A stretch of 64,000 bases of DNA from Rhizopus sp. PT2906 (GCA_025529335.1 JAMYHX010000130.1:1-64000), one strand, 5' to 3'; counted from the first letter of the stretch, positions 11,054 through 22,993 are shown. Numbers and translations: made by a program. Notes: generated from the sequence alone by a model not told the origin.

Positions 11054-11838
11054 CTACCAACGCTTATATGGTAAAAACTTACCATCAAGAGTGATTTTTA
11101 CACGGTCTCCGTTAGGATCTTCCACCTAGAATATCAAAATCAGTTCTTTTTGTCCGTAAAAATATAAGTGCCCTACTGTACCTTATCCACGTGAGCCGTG
11201 AAATCAATAGCCGACATGATACCATCACCAAACTAAAATAGCATGAATACGATTGAACGCGTCATTAGAGAACAGACATACCTTTTCATGAATAACAGCC
11301 TTGATGGGATACCCATAAACTTGTATCATTTCAAATAATCTGTACAGAGTAGGATCACTTGGAGGGATTGACATTAAACTACCGTTTGGTGAATACCACA
11401 ATTTGATTCAATACATTATTTTACTTACCCTCCCCGCGTTGGATAGTAATGTCCTCCAAGTATTTCTTGTATATGTTGTGTCGGTATGTTTAATACAACC
11501 GAGAGATTTTCGATTTGTTCGTCGGTAGGTTTAGCCTATCCTTACTGACAGGATTAGTACAGATCATAGACATTAGATAATAATAACTACCTGTCCATAA
11601 AATATAGCTGCTACATATACTTCATCGCATCCTATGGCATCGCCTATATCCTTAAACCTATCACAGGATTTATACCCTTATTATTACGTGTCCTATTTCT
11701 TTTTCTCTTACGACAATCTTCGAGCGGATTTTGCTTCAAACATTCTTTGTTGAAGGGGATTAAGATTTAGTTGGCTCTAAATTGGAATATTGTAAATATT
11801 AACATAAACTTCTTCAGATAACCTTGACTTACGTTCAT
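11054..11838 (-). CDS. cynS: Cyanate hydratase (cyanase)
   Basis: Seven small exons give 154 aa: 11838-11833, 11776-11712, 11657-11591, 11535-11429, 11378-11282, 11232-11182 and 11125-11054. The first exon encodes just Met-Asn. The helical N-terminal domain contains 'CDEVYVAAIFYGQAKPT'. The catalytic C-terminal domain contains 'SDPTLYRLFEMIQVYGYPIK', 'FGDGIMSAIDF' and 'GDRVKITLDGKFLPYK', with the Arg, Glu and Ser active-site positions of the family in place. Cyanase converts cyanate and bicarbonate to carbamate and CO2, detoxifying cyanate and releasing nitrogen. The length agrees with the usual 150-160 aa. No carbonic anhydrase lies next to it. Every exon is shorter than 110 nt, so a simple ORF search misses the gene. 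Confidence 0.93.
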
Positions 11839-13068
11839 CGTAAAAATATGCAGTGAGAAAAGGAAAAAAAGAAAGGCTAGACGTCGCCTTCTGCTTAAAA
11901 GTAATTTCAAGCGCCGCACTTTGAAAACCAGCTTTAACACAATCACACCCTTTGAAGGGAGGGGGGATTATTCTATTGCTATTCATCCTAGCAGAATACA
12001 GACATGACTTGATATATAAAGAATTCAAAAAAATCCTATAAACAAGTTTTTGCTTCCTCAACTATGTATGAATAGAGTAGATCCATTTAGGAAAACGTAG
12101 TTTCCTTTTAAAGAAGATTCATGCGACTATAGAAAGTCCATCTCTCTTTAGGACAGAGTAAAACAGCGAAAGTAAAGGCTATGTAAGAAGAAGAAGAAGA
12201 AAAAAAAAGGGTATTCAATTAGATTCAACTTATAAGAAAATACTTTATATAGTCAACTTAATTTATTACAAGTAGACACATCGCACTAGGTGAGAATACA
12301 ATCAGGACATGTTATTGTAGATAACCTTATTGGATAAAAAAAAAAGTAGCTTTTTCATCAATGATGTTATCTTCGTTGTTCGAATCACCATTTCAGGAAA
12401 GCAGATGGCGGGAAAACCTGGGGTAGTAACAAGTCAAGTGGTACATTGATTTGTGATTTATACATAATACAATTGAAGAAAATAAATAAGAGGAAACAGG
12501 ATAAAAGATGTAGTTGTTATTTAAATGATTCAAAATAACAAAGACTTTAGTATTCAAGTAATAAAGAAAAAAAAAAGAGTAAAATAAAGCTGTCATGATT
12601 CCGATTTCTCATCATTCGATTGCTGTGGGAAAACCAAAAAGTAATATCTACTTGTCGTCTTACAAGCAATAAAAATAGGAAAGTGAACATTATGGGGTAA
12701 GGTGTCACATTTTAAAAAGAAAAGAGGAAGCAAACATAAAGAAAAGATCAAGTGAATAAAGCTGTGGGATGAGACTAAAGAGTAAAGAGCCAAGTATTAA
12801 AGATGTGCTTGTATTAAAGTTAATATCTAATGGAGACAAATTGAGGGTCACCCCGGAGGATTATTTGATGTTCAGGAGATTTTTTCGTTGAATAAATTAC
12901 GAATTGTACGGATTCATATGACTTGAATTTATGCAATACAAGCAAATCAACTATAAATAACCCCCTCATTTCAATCCTTTTTGGAAAGAAAGAAGAAAGA
13001 GGGAAGCAAAGAATATATTATATAAACATCATCTCTACCTATTTTGTACATTTTAATACCTTTTTTAA
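11839..13068. other. Intergenic region, promoters of cyanase and sugar transporter
   Basis: The two flanking genes diverge across about 1.2 kb. It holds a short GAA run near 12,187-12,201, A-tracts and a pyrimidine/purine-rich patch just before the transporter start (about 12,980-13,010). I find no coding exons. Confidence 0.45.
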
Positions 13069-14938
13069 ATGAAACACTTGTCATTAATTGCCACAACTAT
13101 TTCCTGCATTGGCGGTTTCTTATTTGGTTATGATATCGGTAATATTGACTTTAATAGAAAATAATCATAATTGCTAATTATATAATCCAAGGTGTCATCT
13201 CGGGTGTGCTAGCCATGCCAACATTTCCAACCTATTTTGGGATGCAAGGTGACCCAGCGACAGTAGCTACAATGAAAGGAAATATTGTATCCTTATTACA
13301 AGCCGGCTGTTGTGCTGGAGCATTATTAGTTAACTTTCTTGCTGGTAATGAGCTTCATTCTATTTACATTATCTATATGCTAAATAAAAATCTAGATCCT
13401 CTCGGACGTCGATGGACCATTGTCTTGAGTTCATTCGTGTTCATCATTGGTTCCATTCTACAAGTGGCAGCACAAAACCTTGCAACCATGTTGGCTGGTC
13501 GTTTCTTTGGTGGCAGTAAGTTAATCACAACTAAATACATTCATTCCTAATATCCCTTTTTATATAAAAGTGGGTATTGGTGCATGCTCTATGCTTGTTC
13601 CAATGTATGTCGCAGAGATCGCGCCTCGTAAACTAAGAGGTAGATTAGGTACTCTATGGCAATTTCTTATTGTCATTGGTATCATGTTGTCTTACTGGTA
13701 AGAAATTGAATATAATGAAAAAAATTACTCTAACACCTGTCTGCTTTCTAGGGTTGACTATGGATGCCTGCGCCATATCCCTGTAAGCAATACACAGTGG
13801 AGAGTACCACTTGGTATACAAATTGCTCCAGGAGGCATTCTTTGTATCGGTATGGTCTTCTTACCCGAATCACTCAGATGGCTCGCCCTGCATGGACGTA
13901 CAGATGATGTATTAAAGAATTTATGCAGATTACGTGATTTACCTGCCGATCATCCCGAGATTCTACAAGAATTAAAAGAAATTGAAGATGCAGCTGAGCT
14001 AGACAGACAAGCAAAATCAGGCAAATGGACTGAGCTGTTTCAACGCGAAAACCTCCATCGATTATTTATTGGTATCATGCTTCAAATCTTCCAGCAATGG
14101 ACAGGCAGTAACGCGATTGTAAGTAGTAGACGATTTATAAACAGAAAAAGAAATTAATCTTCTTTAGAACTATTACGGGCCTGATATCTTCAAATCAATT
14201 GGCCTTGATAGCAATGAAACTGAAATTTTAGCTACAGGTGTCTATGGTGCTGTAAAAGTAGCCTTTGTCTTTATCACCTTCTTCTTTGTTGATACCCGAC
14301 TTGGACGCAGACACACACTCATGATGGGTTCTGTCATCATGATGGTCTCTTTCTTTGTCCTTGGTGGCATGATTCTTGGTCTCGAAAAAGACAATAACGG
14401 TCACTTGGGTGTTCCAGGAGCTGTTGTTGGCGCAAAGGGCTATATTGCAATGGTTTGCATCTATATCTTTGCTATAGGGTAATTGTTCATTCTGCAATGA
14501 AATATCATAATTAACAATTTGATAGTTATGAATGCTCTTGGGGTCCTATCGTCTGGATTGTCTGCTCCGAAATATACCCTACACGACTTCGTGCCATCTC
14601 TCTCTCTATCACAACTGCATTTAACTGGGCCATGAACGCCACACTGGCTAAAGTGACACCTATCATGATGACCAACATCACATACGGCACCTATTTCTTT
14701 TTTGGCGCTATGGCCGTTGTTATGGGTGTATTTGCCTATGTGTTCTTACCAGAAACACGAGGAAGGTCACTTGAAGAAATTGATGCAGTAAGAAAAAAGA
14801 AAAGATAGCCTATTGAATAAAAAATAACCAATTTTTGACTAGTTATTTTCCAAAGGACAAGTATGGGCCTTCAAGGACGACTATAATGTTGCAGAAAGAA
14901 TCAAGAACGATGAAGAAAATGGAGTTTTTAAAGAATAA
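13069..14938 (+). CDS. MFS sugar (hexose-type) transporter
   Basis: Eight exons (13069-13138, 13192-13344, 13396-13515, 13571-13697, 13752-14118, 14168-14478, 14526-14787, 14843-14938) give 501 aa. Sugar-porter signatures are in order: GGFLFGYDIGVISG in helix 1, DPLGRR in the 2-3 loop, GRFFGG before helix 4, PESLRWL at the central loop, QQWTGSNAI-NYYGP in helix 7, DTRLGRR in the 8-9 loop and PETRGRSLEEID at the end. It should be a 12-helix plasma-membrane proton/sugar symporter; the substrate cannot be read from sequence. The last intron was chosen because read-through would end in a run of lysines, while splicing restores the usual C-terminal 'VWAF' tail. It meets the methyltransferase gene tail to tail with 33 bp between stops. 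Confidence 0.93.
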
Positions 14939-14971
14939 AGCTATACAATATGTATCATATGAGACATTTAT

Positions 14972-15871
14972 TCATAGTCCCATTGAACAAAATAACAGAG
15001 TGGTAAACGTATCGTCTGCCATCTTAACCTCATTTTCTCTCCTTTTGGTTGCAATAAATACGAATAGTTGCTCTTCTGCTCCCAAGAAATCACCCACTTC
15101 TTTACTGCCTTCGCCATCAGTGTCTATTTTTCTAACTGGCTCATATTCGAAATATCTTCCAAAGTAATCTTGCCAAAAGCCTATCTCTTTCTCAAGCGAA
15201 CGACACTTGTATCCAATGACAACCTTGGTTGCCATGTCGCATACATCCAAAACGGTAGAAAGCAGTAATTCGAATAACTCTGGAAAGTACACACAATCGC
15301 TAATGACGACAAGATCAAAATGACCACCAGCCAATGCCAATAATCTCTCACTATCCTGTTTGTTTCCCCAATGTAATCTCTCTACGATCACCTCTGCCGC
15401 GTTCTCTGTAGGATGATAGTGCATGTTGACGTTCTCTTGTATTAAAGGAACAACTTGTTCCAAGTCTGTAATATACACTTGACATGGCCGTCTTAGTTGT
15501 TTGGCTAACGCAATACCTACATAACCTGTTCCTGCCCCTAGTTCTAGTATTCTATAGGTTTCTTTAGGTGCTGGTTCTGTACAAGCTGAATAATAGCTTT
15601 CTGGGATAGGATGAGATGGCTCTAGAGCTGATCGGGTATCAAGAGAAAATAATGCTTGTAGTGTATAAGCACTACATGTCTGTCAACACTTTGCTTCTTT
15701 CTTCTCTTGTTTTTCTTACCTTTGCCATATTTTACCTGCAAGGCCAAACTTGTCTATATCTTGTTTTAATTCCAAGGAATATGTGTTTAAATGCTTCGGC
15801 GCCCCTTCTGAAATGCAGACGTTCAATCCTTCAGGCAAATTGCCAATTTCGAAATCCCTTTTACTTGACAT
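14972..15871 (-). CDS. METTL21/EFM-like protein-lysine N-methyltransferase
   Basis: Two exons (15871-15720 and 15671-14972) give 283 aa. A 'GLAGKIWQSAYTL' segment precedes the SAM-binding motif I LELGAGTGYVGIAL. The acidic motif 'YITDLEQ' and the post-motif 'VVISDCVYFPELFELLL' follow. This order is typical of family-16 seven-beta-strand methyltransferases that modify lysines on translation factors or chaperones. The substrate is not predictable here. The 48-nt intron uses the acceptor at 15672-15673; other nearby AGs give stops. The last roughly 20 residues look non-conserved and might be read-through of the usual C-terminus. Confidence 0.8.
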
Positions 15872-16695
15872 GTAAAAACTATTTTTTTTAAAAAAAAAAT
15901 AACACAGGAGATGTGTTTCTTTTTTTTTTTTTTCTGAGACATAATTTGAGGAAACACAAGGCGACAACCCCATCTTATTTATATACAGGAACATAGAGTG
16001 TCCAGATAGATGATGGGGACCTAGAAAAGGGCATATGTACTGACTACAAAATATCTTTGTTTGATGAGGGTGCTGTTTTTGTTTTTGTGGGTAGTTAACT
16101 TTCAGGCTGCTGCAGTTGAAATGCTTTGCAAAGCGGCCACAAGCTCGTCCAGCATCAAAGCACACCGACCAATTCATTCATCTTGCGCTTTCCTTTTTGA
16201 ATTTTTCCACAAACTTTCAATCTCTGGTGTTGATATCATCGGTTTTGGAAGGCAATTGGCCTAAAGGGGTGACATTGACCTCCTCTGGATTTTCCAACGA
16301 TGTCACACTGCCAAAGAAATATAAACCATCCGACGAAATTGCAAATAGATAGGTTTTGTCAAGGTAAAATGCTTCTCCTCAGAATTATCTGTTGCTGGCA
16401 GTCATACCGTCGAATTTTCTTTTCAGGTGAGCACAATGCATCTGATCGTTTTTATCGTACTAAACGCTACTCTTAGATCGGATGATATATTCTGCGATAT
16501 ACCTCAATATATATAAAGAAGTAATAAAAGAAGTCAACCTTGGCTACAGAATCGGCAGAGATTACTTCATTGCAGTGGCAATTTAACTTTTAAAGTCAAA
16601 GTGGCAGCACGAATAAACTCAGACCCATTTAATTCGGAATTTAAAATATAAAATGTACGAATCTCTTTTTTCGAAAAATTTATATTTCATAGTCA
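15872..16695. other. Intergenic region with a decayed coding fragment
   Basis: Apart from the pseudogene-like stretch annotated at 16,060-16,440, this segment holds a T-tract/A-tract pair near 15,880-15,940 and AT-rich sequence ahead of the unknown gene at 16,696. Confidence 0.4.
16060..16440 (-). pseudogene. Decayed protein-coding fragment, family unknown
   Basis: One reverse frame reads through about 125 codons with protein-like text such as 'EAFYLDKTYLFAISSDGLYF', 'EEVNVTPLGQLPSKTDDI' and 'KFVEKFKKESAR', then 'WSVCFDAGRACGRFAKHF'. It is interrupted by a TAA and three TGA codons at places where Arg or Trp codons would fit, as expected from C-to-T decay. No start codon or splice sites rescue it. 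The family is not recognised. It could also be exons of a gene with unusual splicing. Confidence 0.35.
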
Positions 16696-17775
16696 ATGAA
16701 GGAAAATAAGTTTGTTATGGGAGAAGAAGAGCCATCAACGACAACAACGACGACAACAACAACTGGAGCAGCAGAAAAGCAACATAATAAAAAGCAGTAC
16801 ACTCGTCACCATGTTAAAAGGCGTTCAAGTGGAAGGGTTCATGTTAACAAATTAGCACCCATGGCAAGAGTGAGCAATAATGCTGCACATACAGATACAG
16901 AGGCTGAAGTGGAAGATAATGAGAATAATAATAGACCAGTTATGCGTCGTAGTCAATCACAAAGATCGCTGCATAGATTATCTACAGATAGAAAGGCTTT
17001 GACCGGATTTACAACTAAAAGAAAGTCTTCGAATGCTTCTATAAAACAATCAACCTTGGAGAATTTTACAGCTATAAATAACAACGCAGACAATCCTCAA
17101 CCAACAACAACAGCAATAATTGACAACAAAAATCCAGTACCGCTAAGTCATACAGCAGTTGCGGCACCCGTAGAACAAACATTTAATGCAGTAGCCAATA
17201 ACCTTGTTGTACCCAAGATATCTTCCTATTCTACAAATAATAACAGTAATAATAGTAATGAGCCCAGCATAAACAAGAAACAATTACTTAAATCACAGTT
17301 CATTTCCTCCACTGAAAGTAATTCACCGCCCAAACGATCCAATTCTCATGAAAATATCATCAGTAATTCACCACTTCAAATGACACGTATGTCAAGAACA
17401 CAACAAAAACTGATGCTTCAGAGACAACAAGCGCAAATAGAGGATGAGACAAGTCCATTTCACCCAAAGAATATGCAAAAACTAAACAAAGAATTAGAAT
17501 TGGTGGGTAGAGAGTATAAATGCATAAAGAGATATCAAGACCCGATGAAGCTCAGCTTATCCCGCTGTTTGCTATTAACACAGCAACAAGAACAGACTTA
17601 TATTCCTCATCTTGAACAAAGACAAATTATACATCGTCATCATCATTTAAAATCGATTGCTTTGTCAAGACAACAACAACAACAACAAAGACAGCCTGAA
17701 GAACAACAGCAAGATAATCAAGATTCGTATGGTTTATTTTCATTTTTAGACAAGATGTTTCATAATAAAATATAG
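16696..17775 (+). CDS. Unknown basic, low-complexity protein
   Basis: A single-exon ORF of 359 aa starts at ATG 16696. It begins with an acidic/Thr-rich stretch with nine consecutive Thr, then a basic 'HHVKRRSSGRVHVNKLAPMA' block, Asn/Ser/Gln-rich regions, 'RRSQSQRSLHRLS' that could be a phosphorylation site for basophilic kinases, and a Gln-rich C-terminus. There are no membrane segments. The KRRSSGRVHVNKLAP motif is the most conserved-looking part and may be a short linear motif. The protein is probably intrinsically disordered and nuclear or signalling-related, but the function is unknown. It is convergent with the RasGEF gene, with 107 bp between stops. Confidence 0.6.
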   Translation: MKENKFVMGEEEPSTTTTTTTTTGAAEKQHNKKQYTRHHVKRRSSGRVHVNKLAPMARVSNNAAHTDTEAEVEDNENNNRPVMRRSQSQRSLHRLSTDRKALTGFTTKRKSSNASIKQSTLENFTAINNNADNPQPTTTAIIDNKNPVPLSHTAVAAPVEQTFNAVANNLVVPKISSYSTNNNSNNSNEPSINKKQLLKSQFISSTESNSPPKRSNSHENIISNSPLQMTRMSRTQQKLMLQRQQAQIEDETSPFHPKNMQKLNKELELVGREYKCIKRYQDPMKLSLSRCLLLTQQQEQTYIPHLEQRQIIHRHHHLKSIALSRQQQQQQRQPEEQQQDNQDSYGLFSFLDKMFHNKI

Positions 17776-17882
17776 TAAATTATTATAAGAATCCTGACTC
17801 TTGTAATAATCGTGTAATCTTTTCATCACCTCTTTCCCTATGAAACAAGATTAATACTAATCTAAGCGATTTATACGAGAAT

Positions 17883-20800
17883 TTACTTTGGTTCTAGCTT
17901 TAAGCTCTCATTGTATAGTTGATCCTCATCTCTTGAACTATGAAGGTTTTCCCAAATAAAGCCCTGGATCTCCTCCACTGGCTTAAACGGATATCCTATT
18001 GATTGATATTGCTGAATTTCTCGTATCACTTCAGCCGTTTTAGCTCGTTTAGCAAAATTGATTAGGTTAGATCCCTTCAAGAAGTTTGGATTTCCATCCT
18101 CGATGAACGTCAAGTCTTGAAGGTATATGCCTAAAAAGGGTATACAGGGTGGATTAACTGAGTGGATGAGCGCACGATACTGGACAAAGTTACGATTGGC
18201 CCCCATCAGCTTGCGGATGTGTGCAACGATATGTTGCGTCCTTGCCCCAACGGATTCCCATGTCCGCTTGAGCCTTCCGATGGCGCCGTTATCAAAGGCG
18301 GATAAAATGGCCATACAGGTATTAAAGTTGTTGAACTGTCGGCATTTCTCTGCGACATTGACCCAATACTTGATTTGCATGCTGCGTTTTTTGACTTCTG
18401 GCTGACTAAGGATCTCATCAGAGACCCAGGTCGTGATTTGATTGCAGTAATGGATCGATGCTTGTATGTTGGCTGCAATCGGTACACCATTTTCTTGAAG
18501 ATCCTTGGACCATGCCTTATCCAAGCATTCAATAGGACGTATGGAACTGTACAGCTTGTAATCAATCAGTGTCAATTGACGCGCCATCTCTGTTGTATCA
18601 ATATCGGGCAGCTTGAACTTTTTGAGATTACGCGGCAGTATCGGGTCTGGTACATTGATCGATTGGGTCATCACCAGCTTTTTGAGACTTGTCGTACAGG
18701 CTTCTTTACGCTTGGATATCAATTTTTCCAGCTGGAAGGCTGAAAAGCTAAGTGTATCCTTGAGTGTTGTATTGGTAAATTCAAGTAGCTGGTCCAGAAT
18801 GATTGAATCATCTTCATAATAGTATTGTTCTAGCCATATCTTGAGAACGTTAAAGACACGGAGTCTGACAAGCTTTTGCTTTTTATTGACCCACACTTCG
18901 TACTCCTCAGGTGTCAGGCCGTCGGGAGGTTGAATGTTGTAACGTGCCTTGAGTAGATCAAGGAATTCTCGTGATGTACAAAAGGAGCGGTAAGTGAGTA
19001 AAAAGGTAGTGTTGAAGTTCATGTCGAGGTAATCGTGTAGAGTCATACGCTCGACAAGAGCGCGAAGTGTGCCACCTTTGACACTACCGTCTGTAGTGAA
19101 CACAATTTCGCTTGGTGCATAGTCGTAACGAAGATATTCTGGCTCGGATTCGATAGTGGCTGTCCTAGAGCTTTGGGTAGTTGCCGTCATGATCGAAACC
19201 TTTCGAGGCGTCATGTTGTTATCGCTGTCGTGTTCATTCGCTTTATATACTGACGGCTCCTCGTCATCCTCGTTGGGCGGCGTGATGTCTAGGGTTTTCT
19301 TATCCTCTAGGCTAAAGTGCTTTAGCGTGTCAGACGAGCGGAGTGATATTTGACTATCTAAAGAATAATCATGAAAGAGATCTACTGCATGAGGCTTTTG
19401 TTCACTCGATGCTGGTTCAATTAAGCTGCTACGACTGCTACTGTGACTTGAGGTATCCGATAAAAGCATTAGGTTGTTTCCGTTTGTTTTGACCTGATTA
19501 CTACTGCTGCCTTCATCAATATGGGTTACGTTGCTCTGCTCAGCCAACAGCTCTGATATAACTTTGCAGATTGTTTGAATCTCCTCAATAATCGAATAGG
19601 CGATCTGTCTCATGTTTTCAGCTATGCGTTCATCTCCATCTTCTGTCATGGACTGTATCTTGATGAAGAGGGTGCCAAGCGCAATGTACAATCTTTGTTT
19701 GGAATATGCGAGTTCTTTCATGCGGGGTGAATGGGCGACATATTGAAAGTCGACATCTTCAATAATAGATAAAAACTGTCCATTTTGATTAACAATATTA
19801 CGATAATGAGTAAATAAGAGTACAATAAGTGAATTTGTGTCGGAGGAGCAACTGAGATGTGCTATAAAGGATTTCATCGATTCTTGCATGGCATTACCAC
19901 AGGCAATCACATTATCAATCAAATCAGGGACAAGCTGATATTTTGATTGAATCGAATTTTGTCGTCTGTAACTCCAGTCAGAGAGCAGTATTGGATCAAC
20001 ATGTTGAAGCTCAATACCCATACTCTCGCAAAGATGGACGTAATTTCGAACGGTGGATAACAGATCCTGTGACTCGATGAATAGTCTTGTCATATCCCTT
20101 GTCTGAGCAGAGAATATTAATCTTGATAGTATGCTCATCAAGTGTCTGTGATGTGATCTTAATAGACTATCTGATTTGATATTGATCGACTCTTTGCTGA
20201 CGGTACCCGTCGCTATCATCATGTTGCGAACTGTATTGACAACTTGTGCTGTATATATATTATAGCTTTGACAGTTTTTGGTTGCTGTCACAAGGTTGTT
20301 GATGGCCAAAGTGATGTCAACAAGCAGCTTTTTATAAGATACCAATTCGTTATAATCGATGCTTAATGACAACGGACGGTTTAATAGTTTTTCCCGCTGT
20401 GCATAAAAAAAAAATTAATGCAAAAGGAGAAAATTATCGAATAATTTTGTTTCTTTACTTGTGTCATTTCCTGTTGTTGCCATGGGCTGTAAGCTGGTAA
20501 AGACATGCACCACTATAGTAAAGTGAATAAGTTATTGTTGTTGGTATACAATAATGCCCTTTGCTATTACTCTTTTATGTCGCATATCAGTCAAATCATT
20601 TGCTGAAGTTGATCTCTCGATAGTCGAAGCTGATCTTTCTTCATAATAGACAGGGAATTGTTGTAGTTGGTTGTTTGAATAATAATTACAATCTTTTTGA
20701 AGTAATTCATCTTGATGCAATGCCGCGCTATTCTAAATTGAAGAAGAGTAAATAATGTAGTAATAAAAGTAATGTTGTAGCATACAAAATCTGTATCGCA

Positions 20801-21051
20801 GTAATCCTCAATCACTTCAACATAGTTGCTAGGGAACCATCCCCGTTGTCCATTACACCTAAACACGAATAAGGTTTTCATTGATTGTTTGGGTATACAA
20901 GGTTGACTTTTTACCAGCCGTCCCACCATCCAGAGGGTAGTTTATAGAATACGTTAATGTAATCCCCTTCATTGAATCTTAGCGAAGATGGATCATCAGA
21001 CTCAAAGGCATAGAGTGCCCTTACTTTACATAGTATAGATGGTGCTGTCAT
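17883..21051 (-). CDS. SH3-domain Ras guanine-nucleotide exchange factor, Cdc25 type
   Basis: Five exons (21051-20915, 20858-20786, 20732-20571, 20512-20459, 20396-17883) give 979 aa. An N-terminal SH3 domain (about residues 5-65: 'VRALYAFESDD', 'GWWDGWCNGQRGWFPSNYVE') is followed by a Ser-rich linker and a helical region. The RasGEF N-terminal REM domain (about 565-650, 'GGTLRALVERMTLHDYLD') and the catalytic Cdc25 homology domain (about 760-975, 'FNTCMAILSAFDNGAIGRLK', 'PPCIPFLGIYLQDLTFIEDG') follow. It activates Ras by GDP release at the plasma membrane and so feeds cAMP/PKA or MAPK control of growth. The SH3-exon splice sites reconstruct the family ALYxF...WW...G..PSNYV pattern exactly. 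Its ATG lies 121 bp below the stop of the decarboxylase gene on the same strand. Confidence 0.93.
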
Positions 21052-21172
21052 GGAAATAAATTGGTAAACAAAAAGGGAGAGAAAAAAAAAAAGAAAAAAA
21101 GAATAAAAATAGGGTTTATGCTTTTCTTTGTGTTCTGAATTTCAAAGAGTCATTTGAACAATGAATTTTTTT

Positions 21173-22993
21173 CTATAAAAGTTCACTCCAGTCAACAGAT
21201 GCATTTACCTCCTCAATAACATCTAGGAGTCTTTCTAGGTCACGATGCAAGCTTAAGGTAGGAGCATTAATAACTACTCTAAAGAAATCGGGTATGCCTT
21301 CTAATGGTGAATGATCCACCAAGAACTCCCCTTTTTCCTGTATTTGCTGATGCAAGTGCCTTGTTATTCTTGACAAACAGAGACTGTATTCCTTGCCTTT
21401 GAGACTTTCAACATGTTTTTCTATACTGGGTGGCACAAACCAAAAACAAACCTGTAAGAACGGACTTGGATCCTGAACCAACTTGAACCCTTTACGCTCT
21501 CTGACCATGCTTGTGAACTGACTAGCGAGGCTTAATGCCTTATCAATGCGCCCTCCTAATCCATCCTTTCCATAATACTTCCATGCCATAAACATCTTGG
21601 TTGCATCAGGTCTCCTGCCACAGCCGATGGTACCTGCTCCGATGTCATATTCATTGCCGTGAAATAGGTAATCTGCCTGAGATGAATTGGATTTTGCAAA
21701 TAGCAAGTGCCCTTCATGTGGAGTCAAAAGCATAGAGCACTGTAAAGGAACCCCAAGTAACTTGTGTGGGTTGAGGGTGAATGTATCGGCATGTTCTGAT
21801 CCTTCTAGCCAAGATGTCGTTTTCATCACTTTGTCTGAAAATGCTACACTTCCTCCCCATGAACCGTCAACGTGAAGCCAACAATGATATTTTTTGGCTA
21901 TCATCGCTATATCCTTGATCGGATCAAACGCTCCCTGTTTCACGAAAGTGTATGTGTATGTATGTGTACGAGTTAAGAGCGGTTTTGTAATTTCAACTTA
22001 CGAGCACTGTTGTTCCTGCTGTTGCATTAATAAAAAAGGGTGTCTCATCCTTTTGAATACTCAGCTCAATGAGTTTCTCTATAAATAATGTTTGAAAATA
22101 GACTTTTTTTATGGCATGAATCACTTACCCAATACATCCACCTGCATTCTCCCCTCGTGATCAACAGGCACTTTAACTATGTTATCGAGACCTAATCCAA
22201 GCACTTGAACTGCTTTATCAATGCTATAATGACTATGTATGGATGTAAACACTTTTAATTTTCCATATTTGGACTGCGGGTGAAAAGGACGTGGGAAATA
22301 TCCTTCCGTTTTAATGCTTGGGAACAACTTATTTCGAGCAGTAATCATCGCTAACAAATTAGAAGCTGAGCCACCAGGACAAAGAATGCCTCCTGCTTTC
22401 TTCATACAAACATAAGCCTAATTTCTTTTCCTTGTCTTTATCTTTTGCTTTTTACCTCGCCCATATTTAATAATTGTCCAACTGCTTTTGTTACTTCGAT
22501 CTCCATAAGGCTGAGTACAGGCGAAACGTGAAATACATGTGCATTGCTATTTAATACGGCTAGTAGCAGTTCAGATATGACACCAATTGGATTTGTTCCA
22601 GCATAGAGTTTATCCAAAAAACGAGGATTCCATGAGTTCACACTGTATTCAAGGGTTGAGCTAATAGTTTTAAATATCCCTAATAACAGGGCGTCAGTTC
22701 TCCTTTATACTTTTTCTAATGACTTGTCATACCCTCTAAACCAACGCCCTTATTTGGTAAAGTAAAGTCAAAGAGCTTATATAGTTCTTCCGGTGTATGG
22801 TAATTAACTACTGGCACTAATTGTTCCTGACCCTTTTGAACATCTAGAAAGAAAGGAGAAGAAAAAAAAATTATAATCTGGGTTACATTGTAATATGTAT
22901 CCATGTGTTACAATCAACAATGATATGTTGTATCCTTGACAACATAACTTCAAGTTCCTTTGCATCGCTGTTGTGATCGTCAGTTGATACCAT
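21173..22993 (-). CDS. Group II PLP-dependent decarboxylase (glutamate / cysteine sulfinate decarboxylase family)
   Basis: Six exons (22993-22912, 22843-22733, 22679-22456, 22417-22129, 22078-22002, 21934-21173) give 514 aa. It shows 'NPRFLDKLYAGTNPIGVISE', 'CPGGSASN', 'VFTSIHSHYSIDKA', 'FFINATAGTTVLGAFDPI', 'HVDGSWGG' and the PLP-lysine motif NPHKLLGVPLQCS. This is the animal-type GAD/CSAD/GADL1 layout, not the bacterial-type yeast GAD. The reaction is alpha-decarboxylation of an acidic amino acid (glutamate, aspartate or cysteine sulfinate); the substrate cannot be fixed from sequence. The start exon was inferred from a clean ATG exon whose donor gives the right phase, so it is the least certain part. 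No membrane segments are present, so it is cytosolic. Confidence 0.9.
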
